A stretch of DNA of 64,000 nt from Tanypteryx hageni. Its lineage: Eukaryota > Arthropoda > Insecta > Odonata > Petaluridae. A program made the translations under genes and the position numbers. The notes beneath the pieces were generated by a model. It saw only the letters and a list, made by a program, of their open reading frames with translations, was not told where the DNA came from and did no database searches. Location of the stretch: the NCBI GenBank assembly GCA_028673005.1, contig CM054115.1, positions 189,538,548 to 189,602,547 on the forward strand. The letters are read 5' to 3'. Position 1 is the first letter of the stretch. Every line of letters begins with the position of its first letter. This document shows positions 48,100 to 59,030 of the stretch, one piece after another.

Positions 48100-48202
48100 T
48101 TTAAATTAAAATTTTGTGAAAATACAATACCAAGTTCGTCTTTTTTCAATATGAGTAAATTCCACCGAGTTGAGCCTGACCTCATTAATGATAAAATGCC
48201 TT

Positions 48203-48545
48203 TAGTTTAGCGAATTAAAAGGAACTTGATGATGTCATAAATTGGGGAAGCAGTCACCATGGCCCACCGACGCAGCATATACGTCCTATTTTATTTTTTG
48301 GAATTCCGTACTGATTTCACTTGTAGTACAAAATAATGACATTTTCCATATTATTTATGTATAATATATCTGCCATATAACAAAAAATTTCAACACAGGG
48401 AGATGGGATTGTCATGTTTTAGAGGTGGTCCCAAAAGTGTTCAAGGTGACTTATGCATCACGATACACAATAGCCTTAATTACTTAACATGCAATTTAAT
48501 TCTCAGAAGTGTAATTTAACATTCTTATTCATGCCAACCTGTTTT
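48203..48545. other. Span without recognised feature
   Basis: No gene or repeat identified. Confidence 0.4.
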
Positions 48546-48770
48546 CCAGAAATTCAAAGAGAATGCCATGTCACCACATGAAGCATGCTTTAAGACATGA
48601 GATTTTTCCAGAAATTCAAAGAGCCATGCTATGTCGCTACAAGGAGCATGCTTTAAACCATGAGATTTTTCCAGAAATTAAAAGACATGCAATGTCACCA
48701 CATGGAGCATGCTTTAAATCATGGGATTTTCCAGAAATTCAAAGAGCATGCACTGTCGCAGGATTGTCCT
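48546..48770. repeat. ~62-bp minisatellite, about 3.5 copies
   Basis: Units begin CCAGAAATTCAAAGA at 48546, 48608, 48671 and 48731 (periods 62, 63, 60) and share GGAGCATGCTTTAAA and CATGAGATTTTT. A 76-codon frame over it is a by-product of the repeat. Confidence 0.92.
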
Positions 48771-49290
48771 TCCTAGTGGGTAACTCCACGTAACTCTGAC
48801 CCCCACTCCGACTATCGTGGTCCAAAAACCTTCAGAAAAGCAAGAGAAAATGTGAGATAAAGTTTACAATGCAGCACAAAAAGAATTAACAACAACAGAC
48901 AGGCAAAGACCAAAAATTAATCCATATAATCCATTGTTTAATCACCAATTTAATCATTATCAGAGCCCAACCTAGTAATCAACATAGTATTCAAGAACCA
49001 ACACATTATTCAAAAAAGTACACACTTTCAATTAGTTCTTCTATAGTGGAAGAGATTATTCATCGTGTGGTGCTTCTCTGATCTGTAAACAAAATGTGCA
49101 AGTATGGCAATGAAAAAGTTCTGAACTTCATCAAAGATTAACGTGAACATCCCATTTTGCATTGTGTAGTTAATAAGTATTATAAAAACAAACTCATAAA
49201 AGCTGATACATATAAAAAATTATGCGAGAAGTACAACTCCTCAGAAAAGAGCAGTAAGTAACTTCTTGTTTAAAATCCTTCTATATATCA
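48771..49290. other. Span without recognised feature
   Basis: No gene or repeat identified. Confidence 0.4.
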
Positions 49291-50170
49291 TATCTGCCCG
49301 AATACAAGCCGATGTTTTTTGTCAAAATCTACCATGAAAAAATCACCCCCGGCTTAAATGAGAGTCCAAGAAAAAATTTGGGGTTAAGGTTACTTCTCGT
49401 AGTCACCCATACATCTCTCATTGCCATCACGTTCAATTGATAGTACTATATTTTTAGTAAAGTAATTATTTGACCTACAATGAGCATTAATAATTAAATA
49501 ATAAAGCTAGAACACTGAATTTAGCAGTACCCATGTTTTGTTGGTTGTTACCTATTCTTTCACTTCTAAATGCTATAGGATATTTTCTTTCATTTCTCAG
49601 GGCTATGCATATGTATCATTAAGAAGTTTGCAATTTGTATTATTTTTCATTATCCATTAAAAGAAGTTCCTATTAGTTTTACTTGGCTATTCTAGTTATT
49701 GCTACAGCCATTATAATGTTTGTATGCATGTTAAAACCTCATTCAAAGAATCTATTAAAATTGCATACATTGACTACACAGACGATTATGTAAAATGCGA
49801 TGACAGCTTTTGATGATCAACTGTTTGAATTTCGGTAAAACTTTACATGGAACATGTATAATTATAAAAATGCAATTTCTTAAGGCATTGTAAATGCTAA
49901 TTTCATTGAAAATAAACTTGGATGAAAAATTATGTTGGCGAGATTGCTATTGTATTATTTCACTTTTTATGAAAAGAAAGATAAATGAAATTATCGTCAC
50001 TGAATGTGGAACATTATTCAACAATGCAAAATTATTAATTGGAGTAATATTTCAAAATGTCAACAACTAAACCATTTCCTAGTCCTTTCTTCGATCTCGA
50101 AATCTACAAAATTTACTTTGTCAAAAAATTGCGGAAATATTTTGGGGGTTGGCTTCTATTCGGGCAGATA
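49291..50170. mobile_element. TIR MITE (TATCTGCCCGAATA ends)
   Basis: The left end TATCTGCCCGAATACAAGCC and right end GGCTTCTATTCGGGCAGATA are inverted repeats with one mismatch, starting with TA as in Tc1/mariner or pogo-like elements. The 880-bp interior has no transposase. Confidence 0.75.
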
Positions 50171-51130
50171 CAGTGAACAAATATTACCATTTTCTTTCAC
50201 ATGCGATTGTCGCACATTAATAAGCATGCAGCAGTAGCATGCTAATAAAAAACCACTTAAATGTACCTCAAGTTACAGTAAAAGTTGACACTAACAACCT
50301 TTATGTTAAATGACTCTAAAATAAAAATATCTACCTACCAACATCAACAATGAATCAAAGCCTTCATTGTTGACATAACTTAAGAGCAAAACATTGTAAG
50401 GCAAGCTTTTGAATAAAGGTAAGTAATATTGTCGATTATGTCCATCAAATCTTATTCAGTAGAGATGTTTTACTTAAAACAAATTGTTTTAACTCATCTC
50501 TGGCTACAGTTGAAGAAAAAATAAACTATGTTTTGTGGCTAGCCAAGCTGAAATCTGTTACAGCCAAGAGACACAAGTTTCAGACATTATAACGAATATC
50601 CACCTTCTCAACATGCAATAAGACTGGATTAAAAAATCTAATGTGGCCACCATATGACTTTCTCCATACCTGTTATATTTCTCAAGATTCCAAATAGGTA
50701 AAATAATAATAAATATTTTAAGGAACTGCGTGAAAAATTTAAAAATTTACCAAGAACAGAAATAGACTCATACCGTAGCCTTCTGATATTTGATATAGCC
50801 AGGAATCTCCAGCAATTAAGAAAATAAAAAGGAATGTTACTAAGACATAACTAAGCATCAATTGTTAACAATAGTCGCCGGTAGGTGGTGGCAGCTAAAA
50901 AATTAGTTTTTAAAATATCTCTTAAACAATGCATTATATGGAAAATGTTTCAAACTAAGGTTGTAGAAAATTAAATTTCCTACGACATTTATTCCAATAT
51001 TTTTTACATTAATCGAATATTAAAGCAAATATTTCGAAAAAATGGATAAGTGACAAGAGTCACCCACTTCTGGTTGACTGATCTTTACCAAAAACTAATC
51101 AGTTCTTGAAACTGTCATAAAATGGTTAAA
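50171..51130. other. Span without recognised feature
   Basis: AT-rich; no gene or repeat identified. Confidence 0.4.
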
Positions 51131-51145
51131 CAAAATGTGGCATTG

Positions 51146-51334
51146 CTTGTGGAGGTTTTCGGGTTTCGCTGCGTTGGCGGCATTTCTGGCTCTCGACGTT
51201 TCGCAGACATTGCAGTCTGCATCTGCATCTGATGATGCAGACTGCAATGTCTGCAAAACGTCGAGAGCCAGAAATGCCGCCAACGCAGCGAAAACCTCCA
51301 CCAGCATTCAGCAACGCTGCGAAAGCCTTCAACT
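51146..51334 (+). mobile_element. Mini fold-back PLE-like element, 15-bp TSD
   Basis: The arms (about 51151-51223 and 51232-51297) are highly similar inverted repeats, GC-richer than their surroundings (GCGTTGGCGGCATTTCTGGC and its complement), followed by a ~37-bp tail. The TSD CAAAATGTGGCATTG is at 51131-51145 and 51335-51349. It is 189 bp, the same length as the element at 15411-15599. The central hammerhead-like motif is degenerate. Confidence 0.8.
51226..51266 (+). ncRNA. Degenerate hammerhead-like motif
   Basis: CTGATGA, extra T, strong stem II GCAGAC/GTCTGC, then AAA instead of GAA, ACGT stem III and C. Stem I is not visible. The opposite arm keeps GAAACGTC but has lost CTGANGA. Neither should cleave. 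Confidence 0.5.
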
Positions 51335-51349
51335 CAAAATGTGGCATTG

Positions 51350-51577
51350 ACCTAATAAATAGTTTTTGAGTTAGAGCACCCAAAAAAAAACCACATACAT
51401 ACACACAGACATCATCAAGAAAATGGTCAAAACATGTTCAGGGAACCTCAAAACATATTTCTGTTGAAATCTCGAAATAGGTTTTTTCCATGAAAACCAT
51501 ACTTTCCCCTATACTACATATGGAGAAAGTAAAAATTCAAAGAGTTTCACGTGCATGATATACCCATTCACCCAAGC
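51350..51577. other. Short spacer
   Basis: Nothing recognised. Confidence 0.4.
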
Positions 51578-51729
51578 TTCTAGAGTAGGGATCAGCATCC
51601 TACTACCTGCAGACTGCATGTGGCCCACAAGCTATGATGAAAAAATGGTTGGTAAAATTTAGCATAGACAATGTCGCATTTCTCGGTAAAATTATGCTCT
51701 CAAAACCTTTTCTGGCTAGTGAATTATTT

Positions 51730-52935
51730 GGTACTTATGTATTAATGGGACTGCCTTAATGCAGTGCCATCAAGTGGCAAGATATGGATCTATGTGGCAC
51801 TGTAAGTGGCGAGAGATGGAATTGTGTAGGTAGCATATATTCCAACTTCATATCGCTTACATCCAAATTTCTACTCAAAAGAACAAACAGTATATGTGAC
51901 TGTTCAGGCACCCAATCTCTCTGACATGGAGAGGGTGACATTTGATTAGTCAGGGCACCAAAGGTGCCCAACACTAGTTCAATCTCCATTCAAAGAAAAA
52001 TGCAGACACCGTTATAAATCAAATTTTGATACTTTGTCATTAACTGGGCATGTGGATATAGCACCACATGAAAGTGGCGAGAAATGAAACTACTACCAGC
52101 AGCAGGAGAGCCATAAACGACGGGGAAGTGGCATGTATGGTAAGCAAAGGAAAATATAAGTATGAGGAACGTAGTTAACTGGGTACATAGACAAGTATTT
52201 ATTTAAAAACATAACAAATCACAAATGAATTTCCGGGGGACAAAAGGCAGCAATACCTTCAAGGATTCTATAAAAGACATCATGGCATCATCCTTGCCAA
52301 GGTGACGTCTCCACATTAACTCCACGTATCAATCCATACATTTCCTATTTGTTCTGCACTCCTTGTTCTCCACTTCACAGATCGCCAAATTCATTCCTAG
52401 TAAATGTGTTCTGCATGTGATTTGGAGGAACATAATGAAGAGGAACCTAGCCCGATGGAGAGTACAAATGTTAATGTGGAAGGAAAACCAAGCCAACCCC
52501 CAAACCAACCCAGAGGGCTTTGGTAAGTTTCAAATTTCTGCAACAATGTTAACATGGAAGGAAAACCATGCCAACCACCAAACCAACCGGGTAGGCTTTG
52601 GTAAATTTCAAATTTCCATAATAATGTTAATGTGGACGGAAAACCATGTCAACCACCAAACCAACTCAACCTGGGGGTCTTTCGTAATTTTAAAATTTCT
52701 GCAATATGTAATACGACTACATAGTACAATATATTGCTCCATAGTTTGATATTCCCATATTATGTAGATATGATGTTGTAGTTCCATTTCTCACCGCTTT
52801 CCCATCCTGGTTGGCACTAGCATCCACATGCCCAGTTAATGACAAAATACCCAAATTTTTATTACCTCCACATAATTCCATATCTCGCTGCTTGATGGAA
52901 CTGCGTTTTGGCAGTCCCATTAATACATAAGTACC
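51730..52935. mobile_element. Inner TIR element nested in the hAT, 8-bp TSD
   Basis: The termini GGTACTTATGTATTAATGGG and its complement are exact for about 26 bp and continue with mismatches for ~60 bp. The TSD AATTATTT is at 51722-51729 and 52936-52943. A second inverted pair around CATTAACTGGGCATGTGGAT (52038 and about 52822) extends the fold-back. The interior holds 78-bp tandem repeats and no transposase. An 8-bp TSD suggests hAT or P superfamily, but the terminus is not diagnostic. Confidence 0.82.
52468..52701 (+). repeat. 78-bp tandem repeat, three copies
   Basis: Units start at 52468, 52546 and 52624 (period 78 = 26 codons), each with GGAAAACCA..CCAACC.CCAAACCAAC. The + strand stays open across all copies, giving a 26-residue repeat (WKENHANHQTN, GFGKFQIS). 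No known protein is recognised. Confidence 0.88.
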
Positions 52936-53109
52936 AATTATTTATACTCAATTTCCACTAATATAATACCACAGAATCTCCAGGTAACTTCTGATGTAAA
53001 CGGTCATCCAGCCTGCCAAAACACTTCTGATTTCCAATGCGGCCCACCAAAGGCTTAACTATGAATGTGGCCTACCATGCAGAAAAGGTTTCCAACCCAT
53101 TCTAGAGAA

Positions 53110-55640
53110 ATCAACATTCCCATCTCAATAGTCCATAAGATTTTAAAGGTGAAGTTACATCATTACAGTGCTAGGCTGAAATACTGCAAGTAAATTGTCA
53201 CAAAAATCAGAGATTTGAACTTTTTGAATTACCTAATTAATATTTTCACCTCATGGAAGAGGAGGATCACTTGCATGGCTGCCCCAATCACATGAATTAA
53301 TATCCGTAGACTTTTTCCTATGGGTCTATGTCAAGAGTTCATTTACTCACTAAGCTAGAAGATTTGGTCCAGATAAACGCACCTATCAAAACTGTATTGC
53401 ATATGATGACAAGGCACAAGTTGATGTTTTTCCAGTCCATTCAAAAAAGAATTAAACTCTGCATTAAGGATAAATTTGAGTCTGAACTATCAAAAAATTT
53501 AGGAATAAAATATTTCAACATATGTACTACTTTGTTTTATTTTGAAAAATGACTAACAAGTAATTTATTGTGTATGCAGGGCGTCCCAAAAGTCCCTATC
53601 CCAGTAATGTTAAGATTGAGCAGCAAAAATTAAACAATGTTTTCTATTTAAAACAAACTCGGGTCACTCACCATCAGCCTGAAAAGACCTAGAATTTAAA
53701 AAACCACCAAATCGCAATTACTGTTCACTACACTCATTGTTAAAGAATGTACAGGAAGACCATATTGATGTTCCTGATTATTATAAATGCAGCGACTAAA
53801 TAACCCATAAATATAAAAAATCAATGTAACAAATACAAAAATAAATATAGCAGTAACTATAGCAAGAATAGCATGTTCTATTTTTGCTACCCAGTACTAA
53901 CACCTGAAGGTATAGAGAATTTTGGGAGATCCTGTACAATTACAGTAATGTGTTGCTAAGGAGTTTTCCTCTTAGCAACACCAGGGGGAGGGAACTCTTA
54001 TGGGGCGATTTGGTTCTCGTCAGATACATCAAGTTCGGGCAGGCGTTTCTTGAGCGCTGTCGTCCAGCCAATGAGTGAGCGCCAAGCCGAATTTGAAGTG
54101 ATCATGTTGAGAAGTTGTAACGGTTGAACTAGGTAACTGCGTAACGGCAACACATTGGTGTTCACTTGTTAGTTCGTTATACAAAAATGAAGAATTTGAA
54201 ATATTAAGCTTAATAATTGTATTGGTTAGTTGTTTCTAGTAATTTTCTGAGACATTTTTCATTACATTTTCTCTCTGATAAGAAATGTATAAAATTTGAT
54301 ACACTAATTGAAATTATAAAGGTAGTTCATTAGTTGTTTGATAGGAATGAATACTTCTGAACAAATTGATGCTCATCACTTATCATGAGATATTTCAAAA
54401 CTTCGTCTAATGACCATGAAAAAGCTGTGTAGTTAATAGTAAATACTTAAAGCTACACAGTCACTTCTAGTGGATGTCTGTGCCTACAACTAAATATAAA
54501 CAGCCTTTTATAGCTAGAATAATATGAGAAGCTTATTTAATATCAACATTTATATGTAACTTTTATATATACCTGAGTTGTGGATATTACTAGAAACATA
54601 ATTCACTGACGAGGCCGATATTTAATGAAGTACATAACAGGAGAATGGGTGTAATTTGCACGAAAATTACACAAATTGCACCGTTTATAAAATCTTATTA
54701 GTATTTTCACATAAAAACCATACATATATTTAAGTGAAAATAGTCCTAATTTTTTATAAAGAGAGAGCAATTTGTTTCATTTTTGTGCTAATGTCTCTCT
54801 TTACAACAGTGTTTTCAGAATTCCTCTATCATTTTTACCCACTAACGAGTTTCTTTTTAAAGTTGTAACCCAATTAAAACCATTGTAATTAACATAGAGC
54901 TTAGAAAATTATTGCATTGCCTCTACTCTATCTTAGTTCATCACCGTTTTAAATTTCAAAAGATTTTGTTCAGTAGTTATTCGTTTATGAATTATTATAT
55001 GACTACTTTCGCGAAAGTTGGCTGCATAGCTGGTTTTTACGGGTAGTTTCTGTGTTTAACTCACCGTAAAATTTTACATTTTCTTTCTAAAAATATTAAA
55101 AAATCAAACTTATTAAGCATAAAATAAGCTTTTCTATGGTATTTTTGTACATTCTTTCCAATAAACGTAGCGCAAATGATCGCGCGTCCAAGTTGAGATG
55201 CACGTCTTTTTGACACGGACAGTAGTTTCTTCAGCGTAATTCTTTACGAACATAAATTTACGATTCGCTATATAATCATGATCAATACATGACGAGCTTT
55301 GAAAGGAGGAATAAAGAACAAAATGTACAACAACAACTACTGTTTTCATCTTTTCAAGCATCTTCTCCAATCATGCTTTGAGCATTCAATGAAGTGTTAC
55401 TTGTTAGTTGACTCAATGGTTAACTTGTATTTCCTTCCTGCAGCAGCAAAACAAGATGAAGTTGGCACACAGCCTGGCCCGTCGTGGGCTGAGCCATTGA
55501 CGCCTGTGGTTTTCTCTCCACCTAGTAGGTGTCTTTGGTGTTTTAAAAACATCTTGTAAAAAATATTAACAATATTGCTTCTGACCATTTTTCTGTTATT
55601 CATTATTAATTATTTAATAGTTTTTGTTGTTAGTTGACTA
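53110..55640. other. Span without recognised gene
   Basis: At 53580 GGGCGTCCCAAAAGTCCC resembles a mariner-type terminus with no partner seen. A perfect 10-bp hairpin TGTTGCTAAG/CTTAGCAACA lies at 53951-53980. 53990-54170 is GC-richer. No exon is supported. Confidence 0.4.
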
Positions 55641-55656
55641 AATGGTTAACTTGTAT

Positions 55657-55842
55657 TTTCTTCTGCACTGTGACTCCCGTCTCACTATAAGACATATTCT
55701 GACTGAATGTATCCACTACCAAGGTATGCGGAATAGTCTTTTAATGCAAGGCCAGCTTAACGATGTTCTGGGCGATGACCCAGTTAAGATAGACGTGGTA
55801 TTCAAGTTCCTCAGGGAAGCTGAATTGCTTCCATACATTTAA
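55657..55842 (+). mobile_element. Jockey/CR1-like LINE 3' fragment
   Basis: A frame from about 55657 reads CDSRLTIRHILTECIHYQGM, the Cys/His motif found after the RT in Jockey-like and related LINEs, and ends VVFKFLREAELLPYI before TAA at 55840-55842. The RT is missing, so this is a 5'-truncated insertion. The first Cys of the motif is probably lost to mutation. Confidence 0.7.
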
Positions 55843-56387
55843 CTAATTTTTAATATTACATTTTTCTATACACATTAACTGTATACAATTTCAGCAATGT
55901 AATATACATATTTTATTCAGTTTTTATCTCTATTAGTAAGGAAATATATATAATAACTTTTATAGTATTACTAGTTTGAGTATGGTGTGAAATGACCTTG
56001 CTGTCAACACACCTTATAAAATCAACTCTACTACTACTTCTTTAAAAATTGTACCTATTTAAGTAAAATATAGCCAATGCATGTTTATGCGAATAATTCC
56101 AATATTACAATTACTTAATTCTTTAATTAAAAGGTCTACATTTTCCTATTTTGAACTTAATGTCTTGGATGTTTCTATGCATGAGCAACAGATTTTTGGA
56201 CTTTACATTAAATGATTTCACTCTTAACAAATTAGCACTTTGTTGATAATATTTTCAAAAGCCTAATTTCCTAACAATTGATATTTACAGTTGGGCAGCC
56301 CAAGTTCTGAAAATTTCATGTATGTTATTAAAAAAATTGCACAAGATACACAATTATATTAATAATCAATCAGCCATTTATTTTGGT
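55843..56387. other. Span without recognised feature
   Basis: AT-rich; may include the left end of the hAT element to the right, but no terminal repeat could be found. Confidence 0.4.
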
Positions 56388-58260
56388 TTAAAAAATTAAC
56401 ATATCAACATTTTTTGGTTTAATCCTTGAGCGTCTGTCGGATATAATTTGTCCAGTCTTGCTGAATACTCTTTCGGAAGGCACCGAAGTTGCTGGAATGC
56501 CCAAAAACGTTTTGGCACAATGTTGAAGTGGGTTGACTTCTAGTCCATTCACCTGAAAGAAAGAGGCCAATAATTATATCAAATTGTCTGCAGTAATGAT
56601 TACACCTACTAAAAGAAAACATATAAAACACATATCTTCCAAAATAGCAAGGGGTCTGAATCAGCACTCGTATTTGCCCTTTCCAGGTATTGCCGTATGA
56701 CAATGATGGCATCCACAGTCCCTGATCGACTTTTATCAGCTATTCGCTGCACCATGAAATTAAACAGAGGTAAAATTTCTCTTCTTGTTGTTGACCTCCA
56801 GAGGTTGCAGGTTGTAATTCACTTGCTTCTTCTGGAGGCCATCGTACATGGAGTGTCATTTAAGTTTGCAGTAGAGATACAGCAGCTTTGGCATTGTCAG
56901 CAGATCGGAAGGCTTCCTTTTTCAGTCTCGGGTGAAGAAGTGTTGCTATTCTAGGAATGGAGCGTTCTTCGTATGGGAATAATCTGGTAACAACACCATC
57001 AGTAAGGCATTGTAGTAATCTTTTTCCCTCTGATGTTTTCACATCCCTTCCTACTTCAACCAGATGGTTATAAATCCCAAATGTAATTGGTATTATAAGA
57101 GAATTTGTTACATTATCTCCTGAAATTTTGTTAGTAGCTTCATCAAAAGTACTTAGCAATTTTATTAAATCACTTAAAACCACAGTGTCTTCTAACGAAA
57201 GAGCCTGTGGAGCTTTCGGGATCCTTGATAGAGTGACTGTTAGAGCATCATTCACTTCTAACAACCTCTTCACCATGCTTAAGGCACTATTCCACCTTGT
57301 GGGAACTTCCTGAATCAGCTTAAGTTCTGGTTTATTCTGCTGCTTTTGTTCATTTCTCAATTGCTCTGTAGCAACATTACTACACTTAAAAAACCTTACC
57401 AACTCCTTACATTTTGAGAGCACATGCTGAAGGATTTCTTCTTTCAATGCATCTTGCACAACTAAATTTAAAGTATGAGCAAAGCATGGATGATGATGAA
57501 TTTTCAATATCTGGCATGCTTTAATCATTGATGGAGAATTGTCGGTAACAATGCACACAATTTTATTCTCCAGATTCCATTTTTGCATAATTTTGATAAT
57601 GGTATATGCAATATTTTGTGCCATGTGACTCCCCAACATCTGATCAGTGGATAGAACTGCACAACGAATTGCAAAAGCACTATCAATAAAATGACAAGTG
57701 ACAGTGATAAAGCTATCATTTGCTCGAGATGACCACAAATCGCATGTTAGACTTACAAAATCAACTCCCTCTAAAATTCCTAACAATTTCAATGTCCCTT
57801 CCTGGTAGTAATCTTTAAGGTGCTTATCCCTCAGGGTAGTTTTACTAGGGAGTTCATACCTTGGATCCAATGTTTTGACGAATGCTCTGAATCCTTGATC
57901 TTCTACTATGCTAAACGGTTGAAAATCTGTTGCCACCATCACCATTAGGGCTTTATCAGTCTCCTTTTTCCTTTGGCTGTCGCGTTCATAGCTAATCTGC
58001 CGCTTAAAATAGGGGCTTATTGACTTCTTACTACTAGAGCTTGCAACAGAGGAGCTCTCATCACCAGAATGTCCACCTGTATGTTGGCCGCCGGTTCCAG
58101 AAGTTTCAAATTCCGGATGAAACCTCTTCAGATGATCTAGTAGATTACTAGTATTTCCACTAGTCTTGTATTCTTTGCCACATTTGTCGCACTTCGCCAA
58201 TTTCTTATTTTGGTCTCTTGTGAAAAATCCCCAAACATTTGAAATTTTCCTTTTAGGCAT
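56388..58260 (-). pseudogene. hAT transposase with BED zinc finger (ZBED-like)
   Basis: The start ATG is at 58258-58260 and 466 codons stay open to 56860. The BED finger is CDKCGKEY with LLDHLKRFH (residues ~24-48). A Ser-rich linker and SPYFKR follow. The hAT catalytic domain has LTCDLWSS (first Asp), CIVTDNSPSM (second Asp), CFAHTLNLVVQD and VPTRWNSALS. After a stop at 56860-56862, further frames carry FNFMVQRIADKSRSGTVDAI and SDPLLFWK. The dimerisation domain lies at 56403-56570, FLGIPATSVPSERVFSKTGQ then ISDRRSRIKPKN. A stop, a shift, a possible small intron (acceptor CTTTCTTTCAG near 56553) and a final shift before the expected NQNKW end make it non-functional. It is the least decayed of the hAT copies here at its N-terminus. 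Confidence 0.9.
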
Positions 58261-58734
58261 TTCTAACGCAAATCAAAGCACAAAACAAGATACTACACAA
58301 GTAGACAACACTTATAACGCCACTATGTTCGATTAAGTTAGAGCAATGTTTGGTTGACACGTTTTACGGTTAAAATCAAGAGCACGAGGTGACGAGGTTG
58401 AATTCAAACTGACGCAAGGGATTCATGGGTAGCGTCAATGTCACCAACCTAATGAATGCTAATGAATAGAAATTAAGCTATCAGCATCAGTAACAACCAC
58501 CAATTTAATGATTGAAATTGGAAGTTTGTGATCTAGCAATATAATGAACCTTTATTACTAAAACAAAATATCATATTATGCTAAATCTTAGGTATATAAA
58601 GTCTTAATTTTCCAATATTATTTTTTCTCCTGAAAAATTAAACTATCGTAAACCATCGATAGTTTTAAAAAAACTATCGATTGTTTTCGATAGTCAAAAT
58701 TATCGATAGTACTATCGATAGTTCTCCACCACTA
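58261..58734 (-). mobile_element. 5' terminal region of the BED-finger hAT
   Basis: The sequence upstream of the transposase ends in TAGTGGTGGAG (read on the - strand from 58734), a hAT-type terminus. A cluster of ATCGATAG motifs lies just inside it. The opposite terminus was not found left of 56388. Confidence 0.6.
58643..58724. promoter_or_regulatory. Cluster of TATCGATA (DRE-like) motifs
   Basis: Two exact TATCGATA octamers (58701-58708 and 58713-58720) and at least three near matches sit in ~80 bp of the hAT subterminal region. Subterminal repeats are typical transposase-binding sites. TATCGATA is also the binding motif of insect DREF, itself a BED-finger protein that drives housekeeping promoters. 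Confidence 0.55.
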
Positions 58735-59030
58735 ATGGTCACAAATAGTGTGTTTTCCTGCCGCTAGGTCTGCTGTGTCTGTGTTGACCGTTTTGACATA
58801 TATTAAATCTGTTCCCTAATTTTTGTTATAGAGCGAACGAGCACTAATTGCTGAAGTGTCTATCTCTATTTCACTGGCCCATTACGGAAAACTAAAATTG
58901 TAAATGTTTTAACATATCTGTTCGATAGTAGTTTCTTTGCGCTCGATAGTAGCTTAGTAGTCACTTGTCATATGAAGAAGGCGAAACGAAATTTTGAATT
59001 ATAGTGGAATGGTGGAAGTCAGAATAACAC
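58735..59030 (+). promoter_or_regulatory. POLR1A: Probable POLR1A promoter and 5' UTR exon
   Basis: The last bases of this span, GAATAACAC before GTGAGT (59031), make a good splice donor. The acceptor TTTTTGTTCTAG ends at 59419, three bases before the start codon. A non-coding first exon ending at 59030 is therefore likely. The transcription start is not identifiable by eye. CGATAGTAG occurs twice (58923 and 58949). Confidence 0.45.

Larger units (their letters stand above)
47974..48190 (+). mobile_element. Mini fold-back PLE-like element, 12-bp TSD
   Basis: The inverted arms of about 80 bp meet at 48060-48061 (GGTGATCACC) and are followed by a tail AAATTCCACCGAGTTGAGCC resembling the element at 15411-15599. 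The TSD ATAAAATGCCTT is at 47962-47973 and 48191-48202. It is 217 bp and non-coding, with a hammerhead-like motif in each arm. Confidence 0.82.
51586..53101. mobile_element. Outer hAT-type element, 8-bp TSD
   Basis: Flanked by TTCTAGAG at 51578-51585 and 53102-53109. The ends TAGGGATCAGCATCC and (inverted) TGGGTTGGAAACC are divergent hAT-type termini, with internal GTGGCCCAC-like strings near each end. It is interrupted by the 1.2-kb element at 51730-52935, leaving only about 300 bp of its own sequence. Confidence 0.75.
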
